DNA of 64,000 nucleotides from Pseudomonas sp. MH9.2. GTDB lineage: Bacteria > Pseudomonadota > Gammaproteobacteria > Pseudomonadales > Pseudomonadaceae. The stretch's first letter is position 1, and every line of letters starts with the position of its first letter. The DNA lies in contig NZ_CP133784.1 of the NCBI RefSeq assembly GCF_034353875.1, positions 2,418,001-2,482,000 of the forward strand. Direction: 5' to 3'. Positions 8,018 through 16,255 of this stretch are shown one piece after another. A program made the position numbers and the translations under genes. The notes under the pieces are model-generated. The model saw nothing but the letters and a program-made list of their open reading frames with translations. It ran no database searches and was not told the origin of the DNA.

Positions 8018-9559
8018 TCAGTCCGTCAGTTTTTTCGCCAGCGCTCTTACCCGAACGAGATCGCCCATCGCAACCTTGGTGACGCCGGTGCCGTATTCCG
8101 GATCTGCCTTGTAAAGGAACGAAAGGATGATGTGCTTGCTTTCATCGTCGGAGGAAGATAATGAGCCGCCGAAATTCTCAATCAGATCGGCCCGCTCTTT
8201 TTTGCTGTAGGAACGGTACAGCTCTCCCGCTTGCTTGAAGTTCTGCTCACGCTGGATTTTCGCTTGCTGGGTTGTACCTGCCAACGGCAGTTGACTGTAA
8301 CGGGCATCGGCCTGCTCTTCACGCGGGTTAAGGCGACTCGGCTGATAGTTGACACCCGACGTGCTGTGACCAGCGTTCATCGCACCGTCCTGATTACCGT
8401 TATTAACCGGCACTTTTGGCGCATTGACCGGCAGTTGCTGCGCGTTTGCACCCAAGCGGTACAACTGCGTGTCGGAATACGAGAAGACCCGTCCTTGCAG
8501 CAGGCGGTCTTCGGACGGCTCAATGCCCGGCACCAGATTGGAAGGCGCCATGGTGACCTGCTCGGTTTCCTGGAAAACGTTGCCCGGGTTCTTGTTCAAG
8601 ACCATCTGCCCGACCTTGCGCTGAGGAACGTCTGGCCAGATTTTGGTGGCATCCAGCGGGTCAAAATCGAACGCCGCCAACGCTTCAGGCTTAAGCACCT
8701 GCACATACAGGTCCCATTTCGGAAAGTTGCCTTGGTTGATATGGGTCACCAAGTCGTTGGTCATGTGGCTGTAATCACGGCCTTGCACTTCAGCCACCTG
8801 CTTCGAGTTGAGGTTATTTATGCCTTGCAAACTCTTCCACTGGAATTTCACGTAGTGAACCTGGCCCCTGGCATTCACCAGTTTGTAGGCATGCACACCG
8901 TTACCGTCCATTTCACGGTAGCTGGCTGGCGTACCGTTATTGGAGTACAGCTCGGTCAACGTGCGGGTGGCCTCCGGGACATGGGAGAAGAAATCAAACC
9001 GACGAGAGTCGTCGTCAAGGTTGGTCCTCGGGTCCGGCTTGAACGCATGCACCATGTCCGGGAACTTGATGGCATCGCGAATAAAGAAAGTCGGAAAGTT
9101 ATTGCCTACCAAATCCCAATTGCCTTCACGGGTATAGAACTTGGTCGCGAAACCTCGCGGATCGCGCAAGGTCTCAGGGGAATGATTGCCATGCACCACG
9201 GCGGAAAATCGCACAAACACCGGGGTCGTCTCACCCGCTGCGAAAACGTGGGCTTTGCTCAAGTCGCTCAGGTCGTCCGTTACCGTGAACTGACCATGGG
9301 CCCCTGTGCCGCGAGCATGCACGACACGCTCGGGGATACGCTCGCGATCGAACCGCTGAAGCTTCTGGATCAACTGCACGTCTTGCAGCAAGACCGGGCC
9401 GTGCTCGCCCGCGGTTTGCGAGTTTTGATTGTCACCGACGAGCGCCCCGTTATCGCGGGTCAGGTTTGCGGCTTGCACTGAAACGGAAAGCAGGCTGACC
9501 GTCAAAAGGCTCAGAAGTCTTCGGCGGGAAACAATTCCGAGCGCGAGGGTGGCGTTCAT
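8018..9559 (-). CDS. katB: Catalase with signal peptide (KatB-type, clade of haem monofunctional catalases)
   Basis: 513 residues. An N-terminal export signal (RRRLLSLLTVSLLSVSVQA, including a twin Arg) suggests a periplasmic catalase. Catalytic residues are visible: the distal His in VVHARGTGAHG, the Asn region in NNFPTFFIRDAIKFPDMVHA and the proximal Tyr in RVFSYSDTQLYRLG. It breaks down hydrogen peroxide. The ATG at 9559 has AAAGGA upstream; the longer TTG start at 9598 would add 13 residues before the signal and is unlikely. It is divergent from mscL. Pseudomonas katB genes are usually OxyR-induced, but no clear OxyR site could be fixed by eye. Confidence 0.93.
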   Translation of the reverse strand: MNATLALGIVSRRRLLSLLTVSLLSVSVQAANLTRDNGALVGDNQNSQTAGEHGPVLLQDVQLIQKLQRFDRERIPERVVHARGTGAHGQFTVTDDLSDLSKAHVFAAGETTPVFVRFSAVVHGNHSPETLRDPRGFATKFYTREGNWDLVGNNFPTFFIRDAIKFPDMVHAFKPDPRTNLDDDSRRFDFFSHVPEATRTLTELYSNNGTPASYREMDGNGVHAYKLVNARGQVHYVKFQWKSLQGINNLNSKQVAEVQGRDYSHMTNDLVTHINQGNFPKWDLYVQVLKPEALAAFDFDPLDATKIWPDVPQRKVGQMVLNKNPGNVFQETEQVTMAPSNLVPGIEPSEDRLLQGRVFSYSDTQLYRLGANAQQLPVNAPKVPVNNGNQDGAMNAGHSTSGVNYQPSRLNPREEQADARYSQLPLAGTTQQAKIQREQNFKQAGELYRSYSKKERADLIENFGGSLSSSDDESKHIILSFLYKADPEYGTGVTKVAMGDLVRVRALAKKLTD

Positions 9560-9587
9560 GCTTAAAGTCCTTTTATTAAGATTTTTA

Positions 9588-9605
9588 GGCGCATTCAACT
9601 GCGCC
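9588..9605 (-). promoter_or_regulatory. Small hairpin in catalase leader
   Basis: A perfect 6-bp inverted repeat (GGCGCA / TGCGCC, 6-nt loop) lies about 29-46 bp upstream of the catalase ATG, inside the likely untranslated leader. It could stabilise the mRNA or be part of an operator. No known factor is recognised. Confidence 0.35.
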
Positions 9606-9828
9606 CTTCAATCCTAAAAGCAATCGCCGCTTTTTTTCGCAAAACTCACCCTATGAAACACATCTGAAAACTTGTTTATTTTCAAAAAGATAGCTTGATA
9701 CAGAATCCATCTGAAAACCCTGGTAAAACTAATCAGGCAATTTTCGGTCGATTGCCAAGTCGCAGGGCGCGATGCGTATAGCTGAATTACACTGCGTTAA
9801 CCCACTCATCTGTAACAAGGAACAACCT

Positions 9829-10278
9829 ATGAGCGTACTAAGCGAGTTCAAGGCATTCGCCGTCAAAGGCAACGTGGTCGACATGGCGGTCGGGATTATC
9901 ATTGGCGCGGCCTTCGGAAAAATCGTTTCGTCGTTCGTCGGCGATGTTGTCATGCCACCTATTGGGCTGTTGATCGGCGGAGTGGATTTCAGCGATCTGA
10001 CCGCTACCCTCCGACCTGCAGAAGGCACTCTGCCGGCCGTGGTCGTGTCTTACGGCAAGTTTATCCAGTCGATTATCGACTTTGTGATCGTGGCGTTCGC
10101 CATCTTCATGGGCGTCAAGGCCATCAATCGCCTCAAACGCGAAGAGGCTGTCGCGCCAACGCTGCCGGCCACCCCTAGCCCGGAAGAAGTGCTATTGAGC
10201 GAGATCCGTGACTTGTTGAAAGTGCAGAACGGCAGACCGCTGGAAAGTGTGATTGCCGATCCAACCCGGCTGGGTTGA
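9829..10278 (+). CDS. mscL: Large-conductance mechanosensitive channel MscL
   Basis: 149 residues. The N-terminal amphipathic helix and pore-lining TM1 are canonical ([20 protein letters not shown], then [17 protein letters not shown]). TM2 is at about residues 75-95 ([21 protein letters not shown]), with a charged C-terminal bundle. It forms a homopentameric inner-membrane valve that opens under hypo-osmotic shock. The ATG follows AAGGAACAACCT; an upstream in-frame start at 9772 would add 19 residues absent from the family. Monocistronic. Confidence 0.97.
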   Translation: MSVLSEFKAFAVKGNVVDMAVGIIIGAAFGKIVSSFVGDVVMPPIGLLIGGVDFSDLTATLRPAEGTLPAVVVSYGKFIQSIIDFVIVAFAIFMGVKAINRLKREEAVAPTLPATPSPEEVLLSEIRDLLKVQNGRPLESVIADPTRLG

Positions 10279-10281
10279 TGC

Positions 10282-10314
10282 ACCACTGATCGTTCCCCGC
10301 GTGGGAGCGGCCAC
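10282..10314. repeat. Truncated REP-type element
   Basis: The string gatcgttccccgcgtgggag, then cggcca, between mscL and fpr resembles the half-element of Pseudomonas REP-like repeats (cgtgggagcgg). Only one arm is present. It may act as a weak transcription barrier between the convergent genes. Confidence 0.4.
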
Positions 10315-11091
10315 TTACCAATAATTTTCCACCGCCACCTGCCCCGGGCGGCGGCTCAGACTGAGTTGCATGTCGCGCAGTTTGAGCATCTGGCGGGTGT
10401 CGTCGATCATTTGCGGGTTACCACACAGCATGACTCGCGAGTGCTCGGGGGTCATTTTCAGCCCCGCCGCCCGCTCCAGCTCGCCGCTTTCAATAAGCTG
10501 AGTAATGCGTCCGCCCAATGCGCCGGGGTAATGCTCGCGGGTGACGGTCGGCAAAAACAGTAACTTGCCGGCGTAGTCGGCCAGATAGTCCCGCTCGGTG
10601 AGTCCGGCGATCAGTTGCTGATAGGCCAGCTCGCGGGCTTCACGCACGCTATAGACCAGAATGATGCGCTCGAATTTTTCCCACACCTCAAAGTCCTGCA
10701 GGATCGACAGGAACGGCGCAATGCCAGTGCCCGTGGATAACATCCACAGGTCACGCCCGTCGACGAAGCGGTCCAGGGTCAAGAAGCCGAATGCCTGACG
10801 ATCGATCAGCAACGTGTCGCCTTCACGCAGGCGGCTCAGTTCGCTGGTGAATTCGCCGTCCGGTACCACGATGGAAAAGAACTCGAGAAATTCATCGTGG
10901 GGCGACGACACCATCGAATACGCCCGCCAGACAATGCTGCCATCGGCCTTGGTCACGCCCAGCCGTGCAAACTGACCGGCCCGAAAGCGAAAACCGGGAT
11001 CGCGGGTGGTACGCAAGGTGAACAGATTCGAGGTCAATGGCGTGACGTTGAGCAGCGTCTGGTGGGTGTATTTCTCTGCGCTGGCAGTCAT
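10315..11091 (-). CDS. fpr: Ferredoxin/flavodoxin--NADP(+) reductase
   Basis: 258 residues, the size of bacterial subclass-I ferredoxin-NADP reductases. The FAD-binding barrel has RAYSMVSSPHDE (R-x-Y-S). The NADP domain has LSTGTGIAPFLSIL, and MLCGNPQMI precedes the C-terminal region, ending VENYW. It transfers electrons between NADPH and ferredoxin or flavodoxin, serving Fe-S repair and oxidative-stress defence. The ATG at 11091 follows AGGAGCGCCC. The Shine-Dalgarno lies inside one arm of a perfect 10-bp inverted repeat (separate entry). The P. putida/P. aeruginosa regulator finR, often adjacent, is not seen here. Confidence 0.95.
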   Translation of the reverse strand: MTASAEKYTHQTLLNVTPLTSNLFTLRTTRDPGFRFRAGQFARLGVTKADGSIVWRAYSMVSSPHDEFLEFFSIVVPDGEFTSELSRLREGDTLLIDRQAFGFLTLDRFVDGRDLWMLSTGTGIAPFLSILQDFEVWEKFERIILVYSVREARELAYQQLIAGLTERDYLADYAGKLLFLPTVTREHYPGALGGRITQLIESGELERAAGLKMTPEHSRVMLCGNPQMIDDTRQMLKLRDMQLSLSRRPGQVAVENYW

Positions 11092-11130
11092 GGGCGCTCC
11101 TGGCTCCTGCAATTAAAAAGAGGAGCGCCC
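11092..11130 (-). promoter_or_regulatory. Leader hairpin occluding the fpr ribosome-binding site
   Basis: In the fpr mRNA the sequence GGGCGCTCCT (11130-11121) is perfectly complementary to AGGAGCGCCC (11101-11092), which contains the Shine-Dalgarno and abuts the ATG. The 19-nt loop contains a second AGGAG (GCAGGAGCC). The fold would bury the proximal ribosome-binding site and leave only the looped, more distant one. No known riboswitch class is recognised. Confidence 0.6.
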
Positions 11131-11411
11131 AGTGTCCCGCAAAGCGACGTCGATAAACACCGGCGGTTTGTAGTGGCATTTAGAAGAAAAGAGCGTGTTG
11201 ACCATAAGCAAATGCTCTAAATACAAAAACGTATAACACCACGCCGAATCATTCCAATCTGGACTTAACAGGGCCCGTTTTTTTCGAGAGTCGTGGCCTC
11301 CTCCCGCACAAGCAGGGGGTCTATGGCAAAGTGAACCAAAAAATATCGTTCATTTGAATAGCGTGTAACGGCCAAGCCATTCACCCGATGACTTGATGCC
11401 CCCTACTGACC
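11131..11411. other. Intergenic region between fpr and LuxR-type gene
   Basis: About 280 bp of AT-richer sequence holding the divergent promoters of fpr (leftward) and the LuxR-type gene (rightward). A weak dyad agagc...gctct spans about 11190-11218. No gene seen. Confidence 0.45.
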
Positions 11412-11443
11412 TCCCAGTGCAGGAAATCCCTCCTACACTGGGA
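11412..11443. promoter_or_regulatory. Inverted repeat upstream of LuxR-type regulator
   Basis: A perfect 8-bp dyad, TCCCAGTG and CACTGGGA, separated by 16 bases, ends 30 bp before the regulator start. It could be an operator for the regulator itself or a leader hairpin. It is too widely spaced for a standard 20-bp lux box. Confidence 0.4.
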
Positions 11444-11473
11444 ATCGTATGTATCGAGTATGGAAGCTCAATC

Positions 11474-11941
11474 ATGAACAGCTTGAACCCGGATCAACTA
11501 GAGACATTGATGGCCACTGTGGAAGAATCCGTTTGGGAAAATGCCTTTTCCTCTCGGTTAAGGCGGGGCGAAGTCCACTCTATTCAGGACCTTCGTGGCG
11601 TCAAAAAAAGACTGACACAGACACGTAATCACGAAACGACTTCATCCACAGAGTGCTACAAGAAAGTCGAACAAACTTTATGGCTGTGCCACCTGCTACG
11701 GACCTTCATGACAGAACGGTTGTTGACCCAAACCCCGCCCTCCATCAGTCCATCGCTGTCGATCCGGGAAACTGAAATACTCAAATGGTCTGCCAAAGGC
11801 AAAACGGCAGATGACATCAGTACCATCCTCAAGTTGAAAACACGCACGATCAATTTTCATATCGCCAACGCGATTAAAAAAATGGGTGCGACCAACAAAA
11901 CCTCGGCCGTGGTGCAGGCTGCCTTGAACGGCATTCTCTGA
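11474..11941 (+). CDS. LuxR-type HTH transcriptional regulator, short N-terminal domain
   Basis: 155 residues. The C-terminal third is a LuxR-type HTH (LSIRETEILKWSAKGKTADDI, then LKTRTINFHIANAIKKMGATNK), with recognition-helix residues typical of quorum-sensing regulators. The N-terminal roughly 90 residues are too short for an acyl-homoserine-lactone-binding domain, and its conserved Trp/Tyr/Asp pattern is not evident. It also lacks a receiver domain. ATG at 11474 was chosen because it begins the structured region; the longer frame from 11393 lacks support. No synthase gene is nearby. It may regulate the divergent fpr or itself; function unknown. Confidence 0.8.
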   Translation: MNSLNPDQLETLMATVEESVWENAFSSRLRRGEVHSIQDLRGVKKRLTQTRNHETTSSTECYKKVEQTLWLCHLLRTFMTERLLTQTPPSISPSLSIRETEILKWSAKGKTADDISTILKLKTRTINFHIANAIKKMGATNKTSAVVQAALNGIL

Positions 11942-12070
11942 GCGTTTTTTTAGCCCCTCGGAAATCCAGCAGATGTCCGGGTGCAAAAACACGTAAAATC
12001 GACGGCTTCTGCGCGCGTCTTGACATCAGAGACGTGCGCAATAGTCTCCGAAAACAGAGTTCCCCTGCCC

Positions 12071-13195
12071 ATGCCCCTGCTTAACAGCCCTTTCGCTCAG
12101 CTCGATCTCATCCGCCAGCCTGACCAACAGAACGAGCCGTTGCAGGCGTTCGACGCAGCCGATGAATACCTGCTCAGTCATGTGGCGGAGCAGGGCCTGA
12201 CTCCAGACAGCCGCGTGCTGGTGCTCAACGACAGCTTTGGCGCGCTGGCAGCCAGCCTCGCCAGCCACGCGCAGGTGATGAGTAGCAGCGACTCCTTTCT
12301 CGCCGCGCTAGCACTGGAAAAAAACCTCGTGCGCAACGGCCAGGCCTTTGATGCAGTGCCGATGATTCCGGCCAGTGACATGTTCACCGGACCGTTCGAT
12401 TGGGTACTGATCCGTGTCCCGAAGACCCTGGCCTTGCTCGAAGAACAACTGATTCGCTTGCAGGGGCAACTGGCACCCGGCGCGCAGGTGATTGCAGCTG
12501 CGATGATCAAGCATCTGCCGCGCGCGGCGGGCGATTTGCTGGAGCAATACATCGGACCGGTGCAGGCGTCATTGGCGGTGAAAAAAGCGCGCTTGCTGTT
12601 TGCCACCCCGCACATCAAAGGCGTGCAGCCCTCACCCTACCCGAGCCGTTACACACTTGAAGACCCGGTCATCGAACTGGTGAATCACGCCAACGTATTC
12701 TGTCGCGAAGGACTGGATATCGGCACCCGGGCGTTTCTACCGCACCTGCCGAAAAACCTCGGCTCGGCACGTGTAGCGGACCTGGGCTGCGGCAACGGAG
12801 TGCTGGCCATTGCCAGCGCACTGGCCAATCCGCAAGCGCATTACACGCTGGTGGATGAGTCGTTCATGGCCGTGCAGTCAGCCACTGAAAACTGGCGGAC
12901 CGCATTGGGTGAGCGCGAGGTTATTGTGCGGGCCGGCGACGGGCTGGCCGGTCAGGAAGCTGACTCGCTGGACGTGGTGCTGTGCAATCCGCCCTTCCAT
13001 CAACAACAGGTGGTCGGTGATTTCCTCGCCTGGCGTATGTTCCAGCAAGCGCGCGATGCGTTGGTGGTCGGCGGCGCACTGTACATCGTCGGTAACCGCC
13101 ATTTGGGCTACCACAGCAAACTGGCGCGACTGTTTCGCGGCGTCGAGCAAGTGGCCACAACCCCGAAGTTCGTGGTGCTTAAAGCGCGCAAGTAA
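12071..13195 (+). CDS. rlmG: 23S rRNA (guanine(1835)-N(2))-methyltransferase RlmG
   Basis: 374 residues, two-domain architecture of the RsmC/RlmG family: a degenerate N-terminal methyltransferase domain and a catalytic C-terminal domain with the SAM motif VADLGCGNGVLAIASA (about residue 236) and the N2-guanine methylase motif NPPFHQ (about residue 309). It methylates G1835 in 23S rRNA. The N-terminal start PLLNSPFAQLDLIRQP matches the family; the frame extends 30 codons further upstream, but 12071 gives normal length. Assignment as RlmG rather than RsmC rests on overall pattern. Confidence 0.9.
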   Translation: MPLLNSPFAQLDLIRQPDQQNEPLQAFDAADEYLLSHVAEQGLTPDSRVLVLNDSFGALAASLASHAQVMSSSDSFLAALALEKNLVRNGQAFDAVPMIPASDMFTGPFDWVLIRVPKTLALLEEQLIRLQGQLAPGAQVIAAAMIKHLPRAAGDLLEQYIGPVQASLAVKKARLLFATPHIKGVQPSPYPSRYTLEDPVIELVNHANVFCREGLDIGTRAFLPHLPKNLGSARVADLGCGNGVLAIASALANPQAHYTLVDESFMAVQSATENWRTALGEREVIVRAGDGLAGQEADSLDVVLCNPPFHQQQVVGDFLAWRMFQQARDALVVGGALYIVGNRHLGYHSKLARLFRGVEQVATTPKFVVLKARK

Positions 13196-13197
13196 AG

Positions 13198-13218
13198 GCA
13201 CCGCCGCGATGGCGGTGC
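13198..13218 (+). terminator. Hairpin after rlmG
   Basis: A perfect 8-bp stem (GCACCGCC / GGCGGTGC, loop gcgat) begins two bases after the rlmG stop. It is followed only by TT, so it would be a weak intrinsic terminator. Confidence 0.55.
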
Positions 13219-13283
13219 TTCAGGCAAACCGCGGCGGGACGCGTAGTTGCAAGCGCGCTCCTGCCAGGAACTTGCGCAAGCCC

Positions 13284-13451
13284 TCAGTGCGTGGTCAGCC
13301 CTGCCGCGTTCATGAACAGCCGCATACCGTAAGCGACTATCCCCAACGCCAGCACACTGCCGGCGTAGATCCCAACCAGCCAGGCTACGCGCTGCCAGAC
13401 CGGCTTTTTCAGCGCCGGGTCCGGTTCATGGGAAGATTCTTCAGCAGACAT
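13284..13451 (-). CDS. cioC: Small membrane subunit of the cyanide-insensitive oxidase (DUF2474)
   Basis: A 55-residue protein with one transmembrane helix (about residues 24-45) and the PVWQRVAWLVGIYAGSVLAL pattern of DUF2474, the small subunits encoded after cioAB/cydAB. It likely stabilises or completes the bd-type oxidase in the inner membrane. It starts 16 bp past the cioB stop. Two ATGs are possible (13457 and 13451); the second has the better spacing from GAGGAG. The gene symbol follows common usage for this position rather than a specific match. Confidence 0.85.
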   Translation of the reverse strand: MSAEESSHEPDPALKKPVWQRVAWLVGIYAGSVLALGIVAYGMRLFMNAAGLTTH

Positions 13452-13467
13452 CGTCATCCCCTCCTCA

Positions 13468-14475
13468 CTAGTGATAGCCGTCTTCGTGGGTGACCTTGCC
13501 ACGGAACACGTAGTAGCTCCAGAAGGTGTAGCCCAGGATGAACGGGATGATGAACAGCGTGCCCACCAGCATGAAGCCCTGGCTTTGTGGCGGCGCGGCG
13601 GCCTCCCAGATAGTGATCGACGGCGGCACGATGTGCGGCCACAGGCTGATGCCCAACCCGCTGTAGCCGAGGAAGATCAACACCAGCGTCAGCAAAAACG
13701 GCGTGTAGTGAGCATTGCGTGCCACGGCACGCAGCAGACCATACATCGTCACCAGTACCAGAATCGGCACCGGCAGGAACCAGAACAGGTTCGGCAGGCT
13801 GAACCAGCGGGTGGCAATTTCAGGGTGGGTCAGCGGCGTCCAGATGCTGACGATAGCGGTCACCGCCAATACCACCAAGGCTAACGGCCGAGCCAGATCG
13901 TGCATCTGCTTTTGCAGCTTGCCTTCGGTTTTCATGATCAGCCAGGTGCAGCCCAATAGCGCATAAGCGACGATCAGGGCGACGCCACAGAACATCGTGA
14001 ACGGCGTCAGCCAGTCCAGTGCCCCCCCGGCGAACTGGCGATTGACCACTGGAATACCATCGATGAACGCCCCCAGCGCTACGCCCTGGAAGAAGGTCGC
14101 GGTCAACGAGCCGCCGATGAACGCTTTGTCCCACAAGTGGCGCTTATCATCTTTGGCCTTGAAGCGGAACTCGAAGGCTACCCCGCGAAAGATCAAACCG
14201 ATCAGCATCAGGATCAGCGGCAGGTACAGCGCCGACAACACCACCGAATAGGCCAGCGGGAAGGCGCCAAACAATGCTGCGCCCCCCAGGACCAGCCAGG
14301 TTTCGTTACCGTCCCACACGGGGGCCACGGTGTTCATCATCACATCGCGCTCGGAATCGTCCTTGATGAAGGGGAAAAGAATCCCGATCCCCAGGTCGAA
14401 GCCGTCCATGACCACATACATCATGATCCCGAAGATGATGATCACAGCCCAGATAAGCGGAAGATCAATACCCAT
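13468..14475 (-). CDS. cioB: Cytochrome d ubiquinol oxidase subunit II (cyanide-insensitive oxidase)
   Basis: 335 residues with about eight or nine membrane helices, matching CydB/CioB (GFDLGIGILFPFI near the N-terminus, WDGNETWLVLGGAALFGAFP, PFILGYTFWSYYVFRGKV at the C-terminus). It pairs with CioA to form the bd-type quinol oxidase that reduces oxygen to water without proton pumping. Only three bases separate it from cioA upstream, and DUF2474 follows, so the three genes form one operon. Confidence 0.96.
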   Translation of the reverse strand: MGIDLPLIWAVIIIFGIMMYVVMDGFDLGIGILFPFIKDDSERDVMMNTVAPVWDGNETWLVLGGAALFGAFPLAYSVVLSALYLPLILMLIGLIFRGVAFEFRFKAKDDKRHLWDKAFIGGSLTATFFQGVALGAFIDGIPVVNRQFAGGALDWLTPFTMFCGVALIVAYALLGCTWLIMKTEGKLQKQMHDLARPLALVVLAVTAIVSIWTPLTHPEIATRWFSLPNLFWFLPVPILVLVTMYGLLRAVARNAHYTPFLLTLVLIFLGYSGLGISLWPHIVPPSITIWEAAAPPQSQGFMLVGTLFIIPFILGYTFWSYYVFRGKVTHEDGYH

Positions 14476-14478
14476 GAC

Positions 14479-15918
14479 TCAATTCCCCTTGCTCAGGCTG
14501 TGAGTGTCATCACCGTCGGAGCCGTCTTCGGCAGCGGAGAGAGGACGTGCAGGCGTGCGTTGCTGGCCCGGACCACCGGGGTTCTGTTCCTTGCCTTCGT
14601 TGCTGACCGGGCCTTTGCGCACCAGGCGCATCATGTAGCCCAGACCAACGCCGAACAGCGTGAAGTAGACCACCACGAACAATCCCAGGGTCAGGCTCAT
14701 CTGCCCGAAACTGTGCCCGGAAGACGCATCGGCGGTGCGCATCAGGCCGTAGACGACCCACGGTTGACGGCCGATTTCAGTGGTAAACCAGCCCGCCAAC
14801 ATCGCAATCAGACCCGACGGGCCCATCCACAAGGCGAGGTACAGGAATGCCCGCGAGTGATAAAGCTTGCCGCGCATGCGCAGCCACAGGCTCCACAAAC
14901 CGGTAAAGATCATCAGGAAGCCCAACCCGACCATGACCCGGAACGACCAGAACACGATGGTCGAGTTAGGCCGGTCTTCAGGTTTGAAGTCCTTCAACGC
15001 GGGCACTTGCTCGGTCAGCGTGTGGGTCAGGATCAAGCTGCCCAAGTAGGGGACTTCCACGGCGAAACGGGTTTTTTCAGCCTTCATGTCCGGCCAGCCG
15101 AACAGGATCAGCGGGGTCGGCTCATTGCCGACATTTTCCCAGTGACCTTCAATCGCGGCGATTTTAGCCGGCTGGTACTTGAGCGTATTGAGGCCGTGGA
15201 AGTCGCCGATCACTGCCTGAACAGGCGCCACCAGCAACGCCATCCACATCGCCATGGAGAGCATGGTGCGAATTTGCGGGGTGTCGCGACCGCGCAATAA
15301 ATGCCAGGCCGCCGAGGAACCCACAAAAAACGCCGTCGCCACAAATGCCGCCGTGGCCATGTGTGCCAGACGGTAGGGGAACGACGGGGTGAAAATCACC
15401 GCGAACCAGTCCACCGGAATCACTTGGCCATTGACGATTTCAAAGCCCTGCGGGGTCTGCATCCAGCTGTTGGACGCGAGAATCCAGAACGTCGAGATCA
15501 GCGTGCCGATGGCAACCATGACCGTGGCGAAGAAGTGCAGGTTGCGCCCGACCTTGTTCCAGCCGAACAACATCACCCCGAGGAAGCCTGCTTCAAGGAA
15601 GAATGCGGTGAGCACTTCATACGTCAGCAGCGGCCCGGTGATCGACCCGGCGAAGTCAGAGAACCGACTCCAGTTGGTACCGAATTGGTAAGCCATGACC
15701 AACCCGGAGACCACGCCCATGCCGAAGTTGACGGCAAACACCTTGGACCAGAAGTGGTATAGATCACGGTACACATCGTTCTGCGTTTTCAGCCACAACC
15801 CCTCAAGCACCGCCAGGTAACTTGCCAGACCGATAGTGATGGCAGGAAACAGGATGTGGAATGAGATGGTGAATGCGAACTGAATTCGGGCGAGATCGAG
15901 TGCCTCTAAACCGAACAT
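14479..15918 (-). CDS. cioA: Cytochrome d ubiquinol oxidase subunit I (cyanide-insensitive oxidase)
   Basis: 479 residues. The haem b595 ligand His lies in ISFHILFPAI (about residue 21). The conserved GRQPWVVYGLMRT motif, with the short quinol loop typical of the CIO branch, is near residues 390-405. Unlike E. coli CydA there is no long Q-loop insertion. CIO lets Pseudomonas respire in the presence of cyanide and at low oxygen. ATG at 15918 follows AGAGGAAG; a start six codons upstream is less likely. A FNR/ANR-type box lies 155 bp upstream. Confidence 0.96.
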   Translation of the reverse strand: MFGLEALDLARIQFAFTISFHILFPAITIGLASYLAVLEGLWLKTQNDVYRDLYHFWSKVFAVNFGMGVVSGLVMAYQFGTNWSRFSDFAGSITGPLLTYEVLTAFFLEAGFLGVMLFGWNKVGRNLHFFATVMVAIGTLISTFWILASNSWMQTPQGFEIVNGQVIPVDWFAVIFTPSFPYRLAHMATAAFVATAFFVGSSAAWHLLRGRDTPQIRTMLSMAMWMALLVAPVQAVIGDFHGLNTLKYQPAKIAAIEGHWENVGNEPTPLILFGWPDMKAEKTRFAVEVPYLGSLILTHTLTEQVPALKDFKPEDRPNSTIVFWSFRVMVGLGFLMIFTGLWSLWLRMRGKLYHSRAFLYLALWMGPSGLIAMLAGWFTTEIGRQPWVVYGLMRTADASSGHSFGQMSLTLGLFVVVYFTLFGVGLGYMMRLVRKGPVSNEGKEQNPGGPGQQRTPARPLSAAEDGSDGDDTHSLSKGN

Positions 15919-16255
15919 AGGACTTCCTCTAATCAAGTGGTACCGGCTACTGACCCGAGGTCAGCAGCGACTGCCCCCACGGATATGGAGTGCTGCGGGG
16001 TGAGATTGTTCTGTTTTACTTCACAACGCGGGGATTCGTGCAGCCGACGAGCATGCAAAGCCAGCAAATGCTTTGACGCAGATCAACCATTGATCAAAGA
16101 GTAGCCCTGTTTTGGATGGCGAACTGTGTGGTCGATTGTCGCGTGGCGAGTTGCCCCACGTTCGCAACACCGGATTGCTGTGTGCCCGCAGTGGCAAACA
16201 AATGTTACAAAGCACGTGATAATCTCTCGCATTCACCGCCGAGGCCGCCTTTCCA
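15919..16255. other. Divergent promoter region cioAB / MFS transporter
   Basis: 337 bp between divergent genes. It holds the ANR-type box described separately. Next to it is a second partial element ttgatcaa (16090-16097). No small gene is supported. Confidence 0.6.
16073..16086. promoter_or_regulatory. Candidate ANR/FNR box upstream of cioAB
   Basis: TTGACGCAGATCAA matches the TTGAT-N4-ATCAA consensus at nine of ten positions. It is 155 bp upstream of the cioA start. In P. aeruginosa cioAB is controlled by ANR and RoxSR (established for that species); equivalent control here is inference. Confidence 0.65.

Noticed and set aside
8231..9481. 416-codon plus-strand frame opposite the catalase gene
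   Set aside because: The minus strand encodes a clear full-length catalase with active-site residues; the opposite frame is a high-GC shadow.
9560..9720. OxyR site before the catalase gene
   Set aside because: Some ATAG/CTAT words occur but not with the four-fold spacing of an OxyR site.
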